From positions 1 through 5,118 of the forward strand of contig JAEWAU010000023.1 in assembly GCA_023391535.1 (NCBI GenBank): 5,118 bases of DNA. The letters are read 5' to 3'. Of the stretch, positions 5,065-5,118 are shown piece after piece. Within the stretch, counting starts at the first letter, position 1, and each line of letters starts with the position of its first letter. The notes beneath the pieces were generated by a model. That model did no database searches. It saw only the letters and a program-made list of their open reading frames with translations, and was not told the DNA's origin. The translations under genes and the position numbers were made by a program. This DNA comes from Bacillota bacterium (GTDB taxonomy: Bacteria; Bacillota; Clostridia; Oscillospirales; Ethanoligenentaceae).

Positions 5065-5118
5065 CGCCGTCACGCGCAGCGCGATACATTTTCCCTGCCA
5101 GACCGCCGATGGGGGTGG

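Overview
The window looks like chromosomal DNA from a GC-rich, probably spore-forming or spore-ancestral member of the Clostridia (Bacillota). The evidence is a spoVG gene next to murC, the clostridial form of D-3-phosphoglycerate dehydrogenase with a C-terminal ACT domain, a ThiF/TcdA-family protein with a cysteine cluster, and strong GGAGG-type ribosome binding sites in otherwise GC-rich DNA. No RNA gene, mobile element or CRISPR array was seen. Six coding regions are supported.

Layout. Bases 1-48 are an extreme mirror structure: 19 G, a 9-base centre, then 19 C. It is either a contig-edge or sequencing artefact or an extraordinary hairpin. A serine-biosynthesis gene (serA, +) and a small stand-alone Smr-domain gene (+) follow as a tight pair. 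They converge on a short minus-strand gene (1601-1945) that starts with GTG. It encodes a small two-helix protein, possibly of the DUF6774 type, with a Gly-X-Y, collagen-like hexapeptide repeat tail. The 318-base gap upstream of it (1946-2263) holds several mutually exclusive hairpins on the side of the minus-strand gene and a near-consensus extended -10 promoter for tcdA on the other side. tcdA (+, tRNA t6A dehydratase) converges on murC (-, UDP-N-acetylmuramate--L-alanine ligase). Between their stops lie a perfect 20-bp inverted repeat and a second hairpin, both without a U-tract. murC and spoVG (+) are divergent across a 178-base, partly AT-rich intergenic region that carries a clear murC promoter. 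The window ends just after spoVG.

The genes serve amino-acid synthesis (serA), tRNA modification (tcdA), peptidoglycan precursor synthesis (murC) and septation/sporulation control (spoVG). Apart from the serA-smr pair they do not form a single pathway. I did not find a convincing new multi-gene system. The most unusual items are the G19/C19 structure, the minus-strand gene with its repeat tail and structured leader, and the U-less terminator-like hairpins.
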